NCBI GenBank assembly: GCA_002414905.1
Contig: DIAY01000257.1
Location: 1-8,552 of the forward strand
Length of the DNA: 8,552 nt
Direction of reading: 5' to 3'
Source: Holophagales bacterium UBA5066
GTDB taxonomy: Bacteria > Acidobacteriota > Thermoanaerobaculia > UBA5066
Shown here piece by piece: positions 7,736 to 8,552 of the stretch; the first letter of the stretch is position 1, and the number at the start of each line of letters is the position of its first letter. The position numbers and the translations under genes were made by a program. Below the pieces are notes generated by a model. The model was not told the origin of the DNA, ran no database searches, and worked only from the letters and a program-made list of their open reading frames with translations.

Positions 7736-7890
7736 CCAGTCTAGCCGACGGAGCCGAGTTGAACCGTCTTCCCCCTGAACGCCGAGAGGTCGTTCGTTCA
7801 CGTCGTCCCGTTCGTCGAGACCTGCACCCGTACTCTGGATCGGGTTGGAAGGGAAAGGCCGGGGGTTCCACGTTCAGTCGGCCGGGCGCA

Positions 7891-7927
7891 CACACCGGAG
7901 GCGCCCCTTGCAACCGCGCCCGGTGTG
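7891..7927. repeat. Imperfect inverted repeat / strong hairpin in the divergent intergenic region
   Basis: CACACCGG (7891-7898) and CCGGTGTG (7920-7927) are perfect 8-base inverted arms. Inside them GCGC (7901-7904) pairs with GCGC (7916-7919) after a 2-base AG bulge, giving a 12-bp stem with an 11-base loop. The loop contains the self-complementary TTGCAA (7908-7913). The element sits in the 241-base gap between the divergently read Cys/His gene and the lipocalin, 49 bases before the lipocalin ATG. There is no T-run on either side, so a terminator is unlikely. It could be a regulator-binding site or a 5' leader structure. Beyond this element I saw no convincing promoter in 7736-7976. Confidence 0.5.
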
Positions 7928-7961
7928 GCCAACGATGGCGGCGATGACGAGGAAACCGCTC

Positions 7962-7969
7962 GGGAAGGA
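7962..7969 (+). promoter_or_regulatory. Ribosome binding site of the lipocalin gene
   Basis: GGGAAGGA lies 7 bases before the ATG at 7977. It supports that start over the in-frame ATG at 7944, which would add 11 polar or basic residues in front of the hydrophobic signal segment. Confidence 0.6.
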
Positions 7970-7976
7970 TGACCGC

Positions 7977-8540
7977 ATGAAGCGACTTCTGTGCCTCTTC
8001 TGGGGATTCCTGACGACGGGGTGCGCGGTCAGTACGACCGATCGCCTCCACCTCCCGCCGCTCGAGACGGTCGCGCGCGTCGACCTCGAGCGCTATCTCG
8101 GAAACTGGTTCGAGATCGCCAGCTTCCCTCAGCGCTTCCAGCGCGGTTGCACCGCCTCGACCGCAACCTACACGCTCCGGACGGACGGGGAGATCGACGT
8201 GCTGAACCGCTGCCGCCTCGGCTCCGTCGACGGGAAGGAGAAGTCGGCCCGCGGGCGCGCCCGCGTGGTCGACCGGGTGACGAACGCGAAGCTCGAAGTG
8301 AGCTTCTTCCGGCCGTTCTGGGGCGACTACTGGATCATCGACCTCGCGGAAGACTATTCGTACGCCGTCGTCGGCCATCCGGGGCGCGACTACCTCTGGA
8401 TCCTGAGCCGCACGCAGGAGATGCCGGAGGCGGTGTATCAGGCGATCGTCACGCGCCTCGAGGCGAAGGGTTACGAGACGTCGCGGCTCGTCCGAACGGT
8501 CCATGCGGCCGCCCCGGCCCGCTCTCCCGGAGAGAGCTGA
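7977..8540 (+). CDS. blc: Blc-type bacterial lipocalin, probable outer-membrane lipoprotein
   Basis: This 187-residue lipocalin has an eight-stranded barrel that binds lipids such as lysophospholipids or fatty acids and helps maintain the envelope under stress. The N-terminus MKRLLCLFWGFLTTGC is a short lipoprotein signal with acceptor Cys16. The box is imperfect, with Thr at -3 and Leu at -4. The lipocalin signature YLGNWFEIASF (residues 40-50, Gly42-x-Trp44) is followed by QRFQRGCTASTATYTL, then LEVSFFRPFWGDYWIIDL (106-123) and YAVVGHPGRDYLWILSR (129-145), all lining up with E. coli Blc. Unlike E. coli Blc, Cys58 and Cys79 are both present and could form a disulfide. The start is supported by GGGAAGGA 7 bases upstream. 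The gene is divergent from the metal-efflux cluster and appears monocistronic up to the window end. The last codons overlap a small GCTCTC/GAGAGC inverted repeat without a T-run. Confidence 0.93.
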   Translation: MKRLLCLFWGFLTTGCAVSTTDRLHLPPLETVARVDLERYLGNWFEIASFPQRFQRGCTASTATYTLRTDGEIDVLNRCRLGSVDGKEKSARGRARVVDRVTNAKLEVSFFRPFWGDYWIIDLAEDYSYAVVGHPGRDYLWILSRTQEMPEAVYQAIVTRLEAKGYETSRLVRTVHAAAPARSPGES

Positions 8541-8552
8541 GTCGAGCCGGCC

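Noticed and set aside
7908..7936. Possible sigma70-like promoter for the lipocalin: TTGCAA, 17 bases, AACGAT
   Set aside because: Only four of six and three of six consensus matches, and the -35-like hexamer lies in the loop of the inverted repeat. It is too weak to list as a feature.
8521..8537. GCTCTC-CCGGA-GAGAGC hairpin at the end of the lipocalin gene as terminator
   Set aside because: The 6-bp stem lies inside the coding sequence, no T-tract follows, and the window ends 12 bases after the stop codon, so it cannot be judged.

Overview
This is an 8.5 kb, very GC-rich window with strong G/C preference at third codon positions. It comes from a Gram-negative, double-membrane bacterium: it encodes a complete inner membrane–periplasm–outer membrane RND efflux system and a Blc-type lipocalin with a lipoprotein-like N-terminus. 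Base composition and gene style would fit an Acidobacteriota- or Myxococcota-like lineage. Nothing in the window fixes the taxon, so that is only a guess. No RNA genes, mobile elements, CRISPR arrays or transcriptional regulators were found.

Layout. (1) Positions 1-78 hold the C-terminal tail of an unidentified plus-strand gene. (2) Next, on the same strand and essentially abutting or overlapping it, is a polytopic membrane protein of the DUF2142 / GT-C glycosyltransferase-like type (to 1417). (3) A convergent 50-base gap follows, then a minus-strand four-gene cluster read from 7735 down to 1468. It encodes a small Cys/His-rich membrane-anchored or secreted protein, a TolC/CzcC-like outer-membrane factor, a CusB/CzcB-like periplasmic adaptor and a CzcA-type heavy-metal RND pump. 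The last three are tightly coupled: a 4-base stop/start overlap between the first two, and 11 bases between the second and third with the ribosome binding site touching the preceding stop codon. (4) A 241-base divergent intergenic region contains a strong imperfect hairpin/inverted repeat. (5) A plus-strand Blc-type outer-membrane lipocalin (7977-8540) closes the window.

How the genes work together. The minus-strand cluster is a self-contained metal-export unit: the RND pump takes cations from the periplasm or inner membrane, the adaptor couples it to the outer-membrane channel, and the small Cys/His protein plausibly binds or senses metal in the periplasm. Residues aligned with the three-methionine Cu/Ag site of E. 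coli CusA are Asn, Gln and Glu. This points towards divalent cations (CzcA-like: Zn/Co/Cd/Ni) rather than Cu(I)/Ag(I). The lipocalin is an envelope-maintenance gene and the DUF2142 protein probably belongs to a surface-glycan locus to the left; neither has an obvious functional link to the pump.

No wholly new system is apparent. The items most worth a second look are the small Cys/His protein, the Cys/His cluster in the adaptor's N-terminus, the atypical metal and proton-relay residues of the pump, and the intergenic hairpin.
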